Program-made: the position numbers and the translations under genes
Notes under the pieces: model-generated
Databases searched by the model: none
What the model was told of the DNA's origin: nothing
The model's input: only the letters and a program-made list of their open reading frames with translations
Shown here: piece by piece, positions 17,798 through 25,796 of the stretch
Layout of the letters: each line of letters begins with the position of its first letter
Position numbering within the stretch: the first letter of the stretch is position 1
Source: Zoogloea sp.
Lineage (GTDB): Bacteria > Pseudomonadota > Gammaproteobacteria > Burkholderiales > Rhodocyclaceae
Length of the DNA: 64,000 nt
Assembly (NCBI GenBank): GCA_016703645.1
Contig: JADJBR010000010.1
Span: 248,001 to 312,000, forward strand
Reading direction: 5' to 3'

Positions 17798-18538
17798 TCA
17801 ACCCCCGTAACCCTTCAGGCGGCTTTCGATGATGCGCGGATTGTCGCCATTGGCGATGCCGACAAGACCATCCACCACCATTTCCCGCAAGGCCACGAGG
17901 GTACCGACAACCCCGAGCAGCTTCTTGGCTACCGGCAGAAAGATGAGGTTGGCGGACCCCACCCCGTAGATGGTGGCCACAAACGCAACCGCAATCCCGG
18001 AGCCCAGCTTGGACGGGTCGGAGAGGTTTTCCATCACGTGGATCAGCCCCATCACCGCCCCCAGGATACCGATCGTCGGGGCATAGCCACCCGCCGCCTC
18101 CCAGATCTTGGCGCCCTGTTTCAACTGCCCCTCCCAACTGTCGATCTCGACCTCCAGCACTTCACGCAGGCGCTCCGGCTCCACGCCGTCGACCAGCAAC
18201 TGCAGGCCCTTCCGGATGAAGGGGTCGTCAATGGCCGGGATCTGGCTCTCCAGCGACAGCAATCCCTCCTTGCGGGCCACGTGGCTCCAGTTCACGACCT
18301 GCTCGATGAGGATGGCGTGCTCAAGCTTAGGGGGAATGAAGACCCACCGCACCATCTGCATGCCGCTGCGGAAGACCGTCAGGGAACTCTGCAACATCAC
18401 CGCCCCCAGGGTACCGCCGATGACGATGAGAAAAGCCGTCGGTTGGATGAGAGAGCCCACATGGCCTCCCTCCAGTACCTGGCCGACAAGAATGGCGGCG
18501 AGGGCCAGGGTGATGCCAATGAGGCTGATGCTGTCCAT
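17798..18538 (-). CDS. motA: flagellar stator protein MotA (MotC-like)
   Basis: This 246-residue protein has four membrane segments. The first is SLIGITLALAAILVGQVLEG at the N-terminus and the last pair lies around residues 150-205 (YAPTIGILGAVMGLIHVMEN and GIAVAFVATIYGVGSANLIF). Charged cytoplasmic loop residues for rotor contact lie between. It forms the ion channel with MotB. I use the ATG at 18538, preceded by GGGCGGATATTTCC, rather than an upstream ATG whose extension overlaps fliA. fliA ends 20 bp upstream. Confidence 0.94.
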   Translation of the reverse strand: MDSISLIGITLALAAILVGQVLEGGHVGSLIQPTAFLIVIGGTLGAVMLQSSLTVFRSGMQMVRWVFIPPKLEHAILIEQVVNWSHVARKEGLLSLESQIPAIDDPFIRKGLQLLVDGVEPERLREVLEVEIDSWEGQLKQGAKIWEAAGGYAPTIGILGAVMGLIHVMENLSDPSKLGSGIAVAFVATIYGVGSANLIFLPVAKKLLGVVGTLVALREMVVDGLVGIANGDNPRIIESRLKGYGG

Positions 18539-18558
18539 GGAAATATCCGCCCGGAGAC

Positions 18559-19332
18559 TCAGGTGGCAGCCGCCCGGCGTCCACGGCCCCGGCCTTCGCC
18601 CTTGGTCTTGGGCGCGTTCTGGATGGCACCTGAGATACGCGAGCGCAGGCGGGCGATGGCCTGGCTGTGTAACTGGCACACTCGCGATTCGGATACGCCC
18701 AGTACCTCACCGATCTCACGCAGGTTCATATCCTGCTCGTAGTAGAGCCCCATCACGGTCTTCTCCCGGTCGGGCAGATCATCGATGGCCTTGATCAGGA
18801 CATCGCGCATATTGCCTTCAAGAAGGAGGGTGAGCGGATCGTTGCCCTCGAGGGTGATATGACGCTCCAGGTAGTCATCCTCGCCCTCGCCGGAGAAATC
18901 CTCGAAGTAAACCAGTTGGTAGCCCCGCGCCTCCTGCAGCATGTGCTGATAGTCGGAAAGTGGCAGGCCGAGGGACTCGGCCAATTCCTTTTCAGTGGGA
19001 TGACGGCCATTCTGCTGTTCAAGCTGGTGAACAGCAGCCTCAATGCGCCGCATGTCCCGGCGCAGGCTGCGAGGCAGCCAGTCATTCTCACGCAGGCCAT
19101 CCAGCATGGCACCGCGAATACGTTGCACGGCATAGGTCTCGAACTGAGCGCCCAGCCCTTCCTCGTATCGGTTGATGGCATCGAGCAGGCCGAGCATGCC
19201 ATTCTGGATGATGTCTTCGACCTGCACGCTGGCCGGCAGCTTTGCCATCAGATGATAGGCAATGCGCTTGACCAGAGGTGCGTACTGGACGACGAGCTGT
19301 TCCTTGTCGAGGGTACCGGATGCGGTGTACAT
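18559..19332 (-). CDS. fliA: flagellar sigma factor FliA (sigma28)
   Basis: This 257-residue protein has sigma region 2 (VKRIAYHLMAKLPASVQVED and IIQNGMLGLLDAINRYE), region 3 (GLPLSDYQHMLQEARG) and region 4 (LREIGEVLGVSESRVCQLHS). It directs transcription of late flagellar, motor and chemotaxis genes. Matching promoters occur in this window ahead of flgM, the cheV operon and a receptor gene. A short basic tail (KTKGEGRGRGRRAAAT) extends beyond region 4. The 113-bp gap upstream separates it from flhG and may hold its own promoter. Confidence 0.97.
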   Translation of the reverse strand: MYTASGTLDKEQLVVQYAPLVKRIAYHLMAKLPASVQVEDIIQNGMLGLLDAINRYEEGLGAQFETYAVQRIRGAMLDGLRENDWLPRSLRRDMRRIEAAVHQLEQQNGRHPTEKELAESLGLPLSDYQHMLQEARGYQLVYFEDFSGEGEDDYLERHITLEGNDPLTLLLEGNMRDVLIKAIDDLPDREKTVMGLYYEQDMNLREIGEVLGVSESRVCQLHSQAIARLRSRISGAIQNAPKTKGEGRGRGRRAAAT

Positions 19333-19445
19333 CTTTACTCAGCTTTCTGATCTGGTTATCCGGGCGATACGCGAGGTCTCATGTGTTTCATCGGCACCGA
19401 TAGGCTTCTACGTTACCCAGGAAACAAAAAATCACAATGCAGACC

Positions 19446-20231
19446 TCAACCGGCCACACTCGCCTGGACCGACCAGGCACGCAAGCGACGGATGAAGGCG
19501 CTGGCCCCTTCGGCCGGGTGACGCTCACCCAGGGGCGTGGTCATGGACTCGGCCAGACCGTCGCGCTCCACCTCGCCCCGCCACACAAGAGGCAGCCCCA
19601 CGTGGCGGGCCGTGAAATCGCTGAGGCTGGCAAAGAGCGCGGTGGCGTCGGCCCGATCCCGCGCCCCGCTGACCGCCACCTCGAGGGAGCCCGCCCCCGC
19701 AACCGCCAGCCCCTTTATCCACTGACAGGCCCCGCGCGCACCCACACCACTCGCCTCCACGACCAGCAAGCGCCTGCCGGCGGCACGGGCAAAGGGCGTC
19801 AGGGACCGGGCATCACCCACTGAATGAATGGCCAGAAGGTCGGCACGCCGCTGAAGCTCGGTGATTCCCGCTTCGAGGCGGGCATGGTGGGCCTCATCCA
19901 GCAGGGAAACGGCATGGACAGTGGCTGCAGCAGGGACGACCCACAGGCCGTCAGCCACCTCACGCATGTTCTCGGTGACGTCCTGCTGGCCCTGGAGGGC
20001 ACCAAGCAGGTCGCCCCCCTCCGGAAAGCCAAAGGCGCTCAGCAGGGAACCTTCATCGGGCGCATGCTCGTCGATGACCACCACCCTGCGCGCACCTTCA
20101 GTCAGCGCCACCAGCGTCTGCAGGGCGAGAGCACGGGGGGCGCGCCCCGAGGCGAACAGGGCAACGACAGCAGAGGGCGTGCGGCGGAACAAACGGCGCA
20201 GGCCAGCGGCTTGATCGGAAGCGTGCAACAT
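19446..20231 (-). CDS. flhG: FlhG/FleN-like protein lacking a P-loop
   Basis: This 261-residue protein occupies the FlhG slot between flhF and fliA and keeps the overall MinD/ParA-like pattern. That pattern includes an N-terminal RRLFRRTPSAVVALFASG, a VVVIDEHAPDEGSLLSAFGF strand and a C-terminal FIRRLRAW. The expected KGGxGKT nucleotide-binding loop is replaced by ASGRAPRALA (about residues 27-36), without the signature and catalytic lysines. True FlhG is a MinD-type ATPase that limits polar flagella. This version probably does not hydrolyse ATP. It starts one base after the flhF stop (TGAAATG). Confidence 0.75.
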   Translation of the reverse strand: MLHASDQAAGLRRLFRRTPSAVVALFASGRAPRALALQTLVALTEGARRVVVIDEHAPDEGSLLSAFGFPEGGDLLGALQGQQDVTENMREVADGLWVVPAAATVHAVSLLDEAHHARLEAGITELQRRADLLAIHSVGDARSLTPFARAAGRRLLVVEASGVGARGACQWIKGLAVAGAGSLEVAVSGARDRADATALFASLSDFTARHVGLPLVWRGEVERDGLAESMTTPLGERHPAEGASAFIRRLRAWSVQASVAG

Positions 20232-20232
20232 T

Positions 20233-21756
20233 TCAGAGCCCCCCGCGAAGGGCGGAGGTGGACGGCTTGGTAGCAGATGCCATCAGCAAGCCGGCCTCGA
20301 GGGCCTCGAGACGAAAGGGCGATGCAGCGGGCAGCTCCTGGAGCGCCTGGGACAGCAAGGTGTCGCGGTTGGGCAGGTGCAGATCCTCCGGAACGCGCTG
20401 GCCGTTAGCCACATAGAACACCTCGACACGGTGACGAATGGCCACGTCCAGAACCGGCGCCAGGGACATGGCTTCGTCCATCTTGGTCAGGATGACACCG
20501 GCCAGATCATCACCCGCATACGCCCGCACCACATCGTCGAGGGTGTCGCCACGGCTGGTCGCATTGAGCAGCAGCAGGCGGGAAACCTTGCCGGCGCCGG
20601 TGAGCATGGCGGCCTGCTCGGTCACCATCTTGTCGCGCTGGCTCATGCCCATGGTGTCGATCAACACCATGTGCTTGTCGCGCAAACTGGCCAACGTCTC
20701 ACGCAGATCGGTGGCATCACGCACGACGAACACGGGCACACCGAGAATGCGCCCGTAAATGCGCAATTGCTCGTGGGCGCCGATCCGGTAGCCATCCGTG
20801 GTGATGAGGGCCAGCTTGTCGGCGCCGTGGCGCACGACGCAGCGCGCCGCCAGCTTCGCCGTCGTCGTGGTCTTTCCGACGCCGGTGGGACCGACCAGGG
20901 CGAACACCCCCCCGCGGTCAATGATGTCGGCGTCGCTTGCCATGGCACGGAAACGCCGATCCAGCGCATCGTGAAGCAGGCGGTGGGCGTCTTCGGGGGC
21001 TTCGTCCTCGGGCACGCTTTCGGCCAGCTCCCTGGCCAGCACGGCGGAGAAGCCCGCCTCCAGCAGATCACCGATGAGGCGGGTGCGTCCGGGGGCACTG
21101 CGCCCCATCTCGCCCCAGGCAAACCCGGCGAGCTGGCGCTCGATCATCCCCCGGATGGCAGCGAGCTCATTGGCCATCTGGGAGTTGGCAGACTCGAGGG
21201 CGCGGATGCGGGCCTCCTCCTCGACGCCGGTGGGACGCTGGCGCGGGGGAGTCTCCCGGGAAGGTGCGGCATCGGTGCGCAACGGAGATCGCGGCGCGGC
21301 TGCTGCGGGATCGGCCGGCGGACGCCGGACCTGGGTGGAGGCGGCATTGAAGACGTCCCGGGACAACTCAACCCGCGGCGGACTGAAGGGCTGCATTTCC
21401 GGCGGACGGGCCGCGGCGGGCCTGGGCTGGGCGGCGGGCGCCGGCGCCGGAGGTGTTGCCGGCCGCGCGCCGGCCGCGCGGGACAGGCTGACCCGGAAAT
21501 CGTCGTCAAAGAAGTCCTCGGCGAGCTTGGGACGTGGCGCAGGAGCGGCCGGAGGCGGCGCAATGGGTACGTTCTGGGCCGCCGCCTGGGCACGGGCACG
21601 CTGCAGGGTGGCCACATCGCCCGCCGGCAGAGCGAGGATTTCGACCCCGCCATTGGCCGCTCGATTGGACAGCACCACCGCGTCCGGCCCAAGGTCTTCC
21701 TTCAGCATGCGAAGGGCTTCGCGGGCGGTTTTGGCAAAGTAGCGCTTGACGTTCAT
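20233..21756 (-). CDS. flhF: flagellar SRP-like GTPase FlhF
   Basis: This 507-residue protein has the FlhF N-terminus MNVKRYFAKTAREALRMLKE, a long Pro/Ala-rich linker (about residues 70-200), and an NG-type GTPase domain. The G1 loop is GPTGVGKTTTTAKLAAR, and later motifs include LITTDGYRIGAHEQL, DTMGMSQRD and GVILTKMDE. It selects the polar site for flagellum assembly. The ATG follows GGAGACAGGAGC. It sits 142 bp downstream of flhA and directly upstream of flhG. Confidence 0.96.
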   Translation of the reverse strand: MNVKRYFAKTAREALRMLKEDLGPDAVVLSNRAANGGVEILALPAGDVATLQRARAQAAAQNVPIAPPPAAPAPRPKLAEDFFDDDFRVSLSRAAGARPATPPAPAPAAQPRPAAARPPEMQPFSPPRVELSRDVFNAASTQVRRPPADPAAAAPRSPLRTDAAPSRETPPRQRPTGVEEEARIRALESANSQMANELAAIRGMIERQLAGFAWGEMGRSAPGRTRLIGDLLEAGFSAVLARELAESVPEDEAPEDAHRLLHDALDRRFRAMASDADIIDRGGVFALVGPTGVGKTTTTAKLAARCVVRHGADKLALITTDGYRIGAHEQLRIYGRILGVPVFVVRDATDLRETLASLRDKHMVLIDTMGMSQRDKMVTEQAAMLTGAGKVSRLLLLNATSRGDTLDDVVRAYAGDDLAGVILTKMDEAMSLAPVLDVAIRHRVEVFYVANGQRVPEDLHLPNRDTLLSQALQELPAASPFRLEALEAGLLMASATKPSTSALRGGL

Positions 21757-21898
21757 GCTCCTGTCTCCGGGGTACGAAGGCTTTCATGGGCCCATGATGG
21801 GCACTTCGGTAGCTTTGATTATCGCCAGCGACCGCGCATTCGATGGCCGGGAAAAGACAGGTTTTAGGGCGCTATTCCCCCGACAAGGCCGGAAAGCC

Positions 21899-23998
21899 TC
21901 ACGGGGAGGCGGAGATCATGGCCGAGACGCGGATCAGGCGCGTTTCGGGAACCTCGGAATTGGCCACCACCTTGAGGGTCGGAACGGCCCGGCGCAGGAA
22001 GCGCGACAGCAACCAGCGCAAGGGCGCCGGCACCAGCAGAACCGGAGGCAGGCCGGTGTCCTCCATGCGCTGGGCCGCAGCCGCCGTTTCGCGCAGGAGC
22101 GTGTCCGCCAGCCCCGGTTCGATGGCCCCGCCATCCGGCCCGCCACCCGCCATGGCCTGCATGAGCACGCGCTCCAGGCCGGGATCGAGTGCCATGACCT
22201 GGACCTCCCCGTTGCCGGGGAACAAGCCTTGCACGATGGCCCGGCCCAAGGCCTGACGCACCCGTGTGGTGAGCTCGAGGGGGTCCTGGATCCGCGGCGC
22301 GTGCTCGGCCAGGACTTCGACGACGGTGCGCATGTCGCGGATATTGACCCCTTCGTCGAGCAGGTTCTGGAGCACCCGCTGCACACTGGCCAGGGGCAGC
22401 AGCTTGGGCACCAGATCCTCGACCAGCTTGGGCGTGTCCTTGGCGATGTGGTCGAGCAGGGCCTGGGTTTCGATACGCCCGAGCAGCTCGGAGGCATGGC
22501 TGAGAATGAGGTGATTGAGGTGGGTCGCCACCACGGTGCTGGCATCGACCACCGTATAGCCCAGAGCATGAGCCTGCTCCCGCTGAGCCGCATCAATCCA
22601 GACCGCGGGCAAGCCGAAGGCCGGGTCGGTGGTGTCACGACCATTGAGAGGGCCGGAAACCCGCCCCGGGTTGATGGCCATGAACTGCCCGGGGAAGGCG
22701 GCCCCCACGCCGATCTCGACCCCTTTGAGGACGATGCGGTAGGCGTTGGGCTTGAGCTCCAGGTTGTCGCGGATATGCACCGGCGCAGCAAGAAAGCCGA
22801 TGTCCCGGGCAAACTTCTTGCGAAGGCCCCGGATCCGCTTGAGCAGCTCGCCATCCTGCCCCTTGTCCACCATGGGAATGAGCCGATAACCGACCTCCAG
22901 GCCCAGGACGTCCACCGGGGTCACGTCGGACCAGCTCGCCTCCTGGCTTTCGGCGGGCAGCACCGGAGCCGCAGTCGGCGCCTCCGCCTCTTCAACCAAT
23001 TCGGCCTGACGTGCACCACCACGCCACGCGAGATAGCCCAGCCCGCTGGCCAGCAGCAGGAACACGAAGTTGGGCATGCCGGGTATCAGGCCCAGGATGC
23101 CGAGGATGGCACCGGTGAGGAGCAGAACCTGGGGGTTCGAGAAGACCTGCCCGATCACCTGAGAGCCCATGTCCCCATCATCGCCCACCCGTGACACCAC
23201 CAGACCTGCAGCCACGGAAATGATGAGGGCCGGAAGCTGGGCGACGAGTCCGTCACCAATCGTCAGCAGGGTGTAGTTGGTGGCCGCCTGGCCCAACTCC
23301 ATATTGTGCTGGAGCACCCCGACGATCAGCCCGCCAACCACGTTGATGGCCATGATGAGGATGCCGGCCACCGCATCGCCACGCACGAACTTGGAGGCAC
23401 CGTCCATGGCACCGTAGAAATCGGCTTCCTGGGAGGTTTCAGCGCGCCGGCGCTTGGCTTCCTTCTCGTCGATGAGGCCGGCGTTGAGGTCGGCGTCGAT
23501 AGCCATCTGCTTGCCAGGCATGGCATCGAGCGTAAAGCGGGCACCCACCTCCGCAATCCGCCCCGCACCCTTGGTAATCACCACAAAGTTGATCAGGGTC
23601 AGGATGATGAACACCACCAGGCCCACCGCCGTGTTGCCGCCCACCAGAAAGTGACCGAAGGCTTCAATCACCTTGCCCGCGGCATCCGGCCCCTTGTGAC
23701 CATCGAGCAGCACGACCCGGGTGGACGCCACGTTGAGGGACAGGCGCAGCAGGGTGGTGACGAGCAATACGGTCGGGAAGACCGAGAAGTCCAGTGGCTT
23801 CTTGGTGTACATGGCCACCAGCATCACCATCACGGATACCGCGATGTTGAAAGTGAACATCAAGTCCAGCACAAAGGCAGGCAGCGGCAGCACCATCATC
23901 GCCAGGATCAGGATGATGAGCAGCGGGCCGGCCAGGGTGCGGATGTTGCCCGGGGCGAAGAGCGTACGCAGGTTCAGGCTACCGTTCATGACTCCCAT
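21899..23998 (-). CDS. flhA: flagellar export gate protein FlhA
   Basis: This 699-residue protein has an N-terminal half with about eight membrane segments and the FHIPEP-family signature region (PTVLLVTTLLRLSLNVASTR and GDGLVAQLPALIISVAAGLV). The cytoplasmic half starts near residue 330 and binds export chaperones and substrates. It forms the nonameric export gate. A second in-frame ATG three codons in is an equally possible start. It lies 68 bp after flhB. Confidence 0.97.
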   Translation of the reverse strand: MGVMNGSLNLRTLFAPGNIRTLAGPLLIILILAMMVLPLPAFVLDLMFTFNIAVSVMVMLVAMYTKKPLDFSVFPTVLLVTTLLRLSLNVASTRVVLLDGHKGPDAAGKVIEAFGHFLVGGNTAVGLVVFIILTLINFVVITKGAGRIAEVGARFTLDAMPGKQMAIDADLNAGLIDEKEAKRRRAETSQEADFYGAMDGASKFVRGDAVAGILIMAINVVGGLIVGVLQHNMELGQAATNYTLLTIGDGLVAQLPALIISVAAGLVVSRVGDDGDMGSQVIGQVFSNPQVLLLTGAILGILGLIPGMPNFVFLLLASGLGYLAWRGGARQAELVEEAEAPTAAPVLPAESQEASWSDVTPVDVLGLEVGYRLIPMVDKGQDGELLKRIRGLRKKFARDIGFLAAPVHIRDNLELKPNAYRIVLKGVEIGVGAAFPGQFMAINPGRVSGPLNGRDTTDPAFGLPAVWIDAAQREQAHALGYTVVDASTVVATHLNHLILSHASELLGRIETQALLDHIAKDTPKLVEDLVPKLLPLASVQRVLQNLLDEGVNIRDMRTVVEVLAEHAPRIQDPLELTTRVRQALGRAIVQGLFPGNGEVQVMALDPGLERVLMQAMAGGGPDGGAIEPGLADTLLRETAAAAQRMEDTGLPPVLLVPAPLRWLLSRFLRRAVPTLKVVANSEVPETRLIRVSAMISASP

Positions 23999-24066
23999 GG
24001 TCTCCCGTTCCGGACCGACTGGAAGGCCGGAAGAAACCGGGGTTTACCCGTCAATTCGGCATTCAC

Positions 24067-25215
24067 TCAGGTCGATGGCGCCTCCGCGGCCGGATCCATG
24101 CCCGGGGGAACGGCCAGCCCGCTGGGCTGCTCCGGGGGCAGACCCCCTTCCGCAATCCAATGGTTGAGCTGGAAGACCCAGGCCATCACCTCCGCGACCA
24201 CGGTGTATAGCTGGGCGGGAATCTGCTGTTCGAGCTCGCAATGGGCGTAGAGGGCCCGAGCCAGCGGCGGTGCTTCGAGAATCGGAACACCGTGCTCGCG
24301 CGCAAGATCGCGGATGTTGTGGGCAATCAGGTTCATGCCCTTGGCCACCACGACGGGCGCTCCGGAACGTGCCGGGTCGTACTTGAGCGCCACCGAGTAG
24401 TGGGTCGGGTTGGTCACCACCACATCCGCCGTGGGCACCTGGGTCATCATGCGGCGGCGGGACATCTCCCGCTGGGCTGCACGGATGCGTGCCTTGATCT
24501 GCGGATCCCCCTCCTGCTCCTTCATTTCCTGGCGCACGTCCTCCTTGCTCATGCGCAACTTGCGGTGGTATTCCCAGAGCTGATAGGGCACGTCGATGGC
24601 CGCGATCAGGGCCAGACTGGCCACAATGAGGAGCGTTGCCAGCAGCACCAGACTGGCGAAGTCGTCCATGCTCGCCTCAAGGGGCTGGAGCATCAGGGCA
24701 AAAAGATGGTCGCGCTCCCGCCACACGACCCATACGCCCACACCAGCCACCAGGACAGCCTTGAGGCTGGCCTTCACCAGTTCAGCAAGTCCGTGGGTCG
24801 AAAACATCCGGCCAAGCCCCTGCAATGGGTCAAGGCGTGTCAGGTCAAAGCGCAGCGCCTTCACGGAGAACACCCACCCGCCCATCAGGAAGGGCACGGA
24901 CAAGGCTGCGATGACTAGCGCCAGTAGCAAGGGGGTCACGGTCAGCATCCCGCTGGCGGCCAGCTCGGACAGGATGTGCAGCATGCCACCCGGATCAAAG
25001 GCCTGACTCCGTTCGAAGCTGAGCCCCGACTTGACCATCTGCATCATGCGATGCCCACCCCAGCGGCCAAGCACGTACAAGGCGGTGACCCCGACAATGA
25101 GCGAGACGAAGGTGGCCAGTTCCCGGGACTGGGGAACCTGCCCCTCTTCGCGGGCCTGCTCAAGCCTTCGCGGTGATGCTGATTCTGTCTTCTCGAGGTC
25201 GCTGTCTTCAGCCAC
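24067..25215 (-). CDS. flhB: flagellar export switch protein FlhB
   Basis: This 382-residue protein has an N-terminal membrane domain with four hydrophobic segments (about residues 30-215) and a cytoplasmic domain with the self-cleaving NPTH motif in VVTNPTHYSVALKYD. Cleavage between N and P switches export from hook to filament substrates. The start is a GTG with no strong ribosome site upstream. It heads the flhB-flhA-flhF-flhG-fliA-motA-motB series. Confidence 0.96.
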   Translation of the reverse strand: MAEDSDLEKTESASPRRLEQAREEGQVPQSRELATFVSLIVGVTALYVLGRWGGHRMMQMVKSGLSFERSQAFDPGGMLHILSELAASGMLTVTPLLLALVIAALSVPFLMGGWVFSVKALRFDLTRLDPLQGLGRMFSTHGLAELVKASLKAVLVAGVGVWVVWRERDHLFALMLQPLEASMDDFASLVLLATLLIVASLALIAAIDVPYQLWEYHRKLRMSKEDVRQEMKEQEGDPQIKARIRAAQREMSRRRMMTQVPTADVVVTNPTHYSVALKYDPARSGAPVVVAKGMNLIAHNIRDLAREHGVPILEAPPLARALYAHCELEQQIPAQLYTVVAEVMAWVFQLNHWIAEGGLPPEQPSGLAVPPGMDPAAEAPST

Positions 25216-25323
25216 GGCGGGCCCGACGGTAGTTCAGATCCGCAGAGCTTAGCGGCACCTCCCTAGGGACCATCGCCCGAACAACCCCGGATTGTCGCGC
25301 CAATTTCGATCTGAACGCGCTAC

Positions 25324-25632
25324 TCAGCGAGCAATCGCCTTGGCCCCGATGATCTCCTGGACGGCACTGGTCTCCCGTTGCAACTCGGCAAGCTTGAAAC
25401 TCAGCAACATCAGTTGATCCTGCATCTGCCCGAGCAATTCGCGACAGGCCTGGGTCGGCCCCCCCGCCAGCACACGGGTGGAGTCGATGCGCGCCTGTAG
25501 CTCGGTGAGCATGACCGCCTGGCCGGGATGGGACGCGATGAACTGGCGCAAGGTCATGTCCCGTGCTGCGAAATAGGCGACCGGGTCACGCTCGGCAAGG
25601 AGTTTCCAGTAATCGAAGTCAAAATCACCCAT
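25324..25632 (-). CDS. DUF3135-like small protein between cheA and flhB
   Basis: This 102-residue helical protein begins MGDFDFDYWKLLAERDPVAY and resembles the DUF3135 family (W-x-x-L-A-x-x-D-P-x-x-Y/F pattern), whose function is unknown to me. The C-terminal half (QMQDQLMLLSFKLAELQRE) should form a coiled helix. The ATG at 25632 is chosen because GGGAGG stands 6 bp upstream; a farther upstream ATG adds an unlikely ten residues. It lies 108 bp before flhB and 164 bp after cheA on the same strand, so a motility link is possible by location only. Confidence 0.65.
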   Translation of the reverse strand: MGDFDFDYWKLLAERDPVAYFAARDMTLRQFIASHPGQAVMLTELQARIDSTRVLAGGPTQACRELLGQMQDQLMLLSFKLAELQRETSAVQEIIGAKAIAR

Positions 25633-25677
25633 GTGCGCCCTCCCCCTGCCGATCAGTGCCACGGCGAGAAAGGAGCA

Positions 25678-25723
25678 CGGGCAAGGGGCAGTCAGGAAGA
25701 ATCCTAACCGGCCCTTGCCCGGT
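25678..25723. repeat. inverted repeat downstream of cheA
   Basis: CGGGCAAGGG and CCCTTGCCCG form 10-bp arms about 25 nt apart in the 164-bp gap after the cheA stop. No T-run follows on the minus strand, so I call it only an inverted repeat. It might be a weak or Rho-assisted end for the cheV-cheA transcript. Confidence 0.4.
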
Positions 25724-25796
25724 GGGGAGGGGTGTACGTCACGCCATCCTGTGTCAAGGTGTGACGGCGTGGAATAAGTCGCGGCGCGGCGCGCCC

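Noticed and set aside
19333-19445. Short palindrome ATCGGCACCGAT upstream of fliA as an operator
   Set aside because: Six-base arms occur by chance in GC-rich DNA, and no promoter elements could be aligned with it.
21819-21845. FliA-like -10 (GGCGATAA on the minus strand) upstream of flhF
   Set aside because: The -35 half matches only three of eight positions, and flhF is normally an earlier-class gene. Not listed as a promoter.
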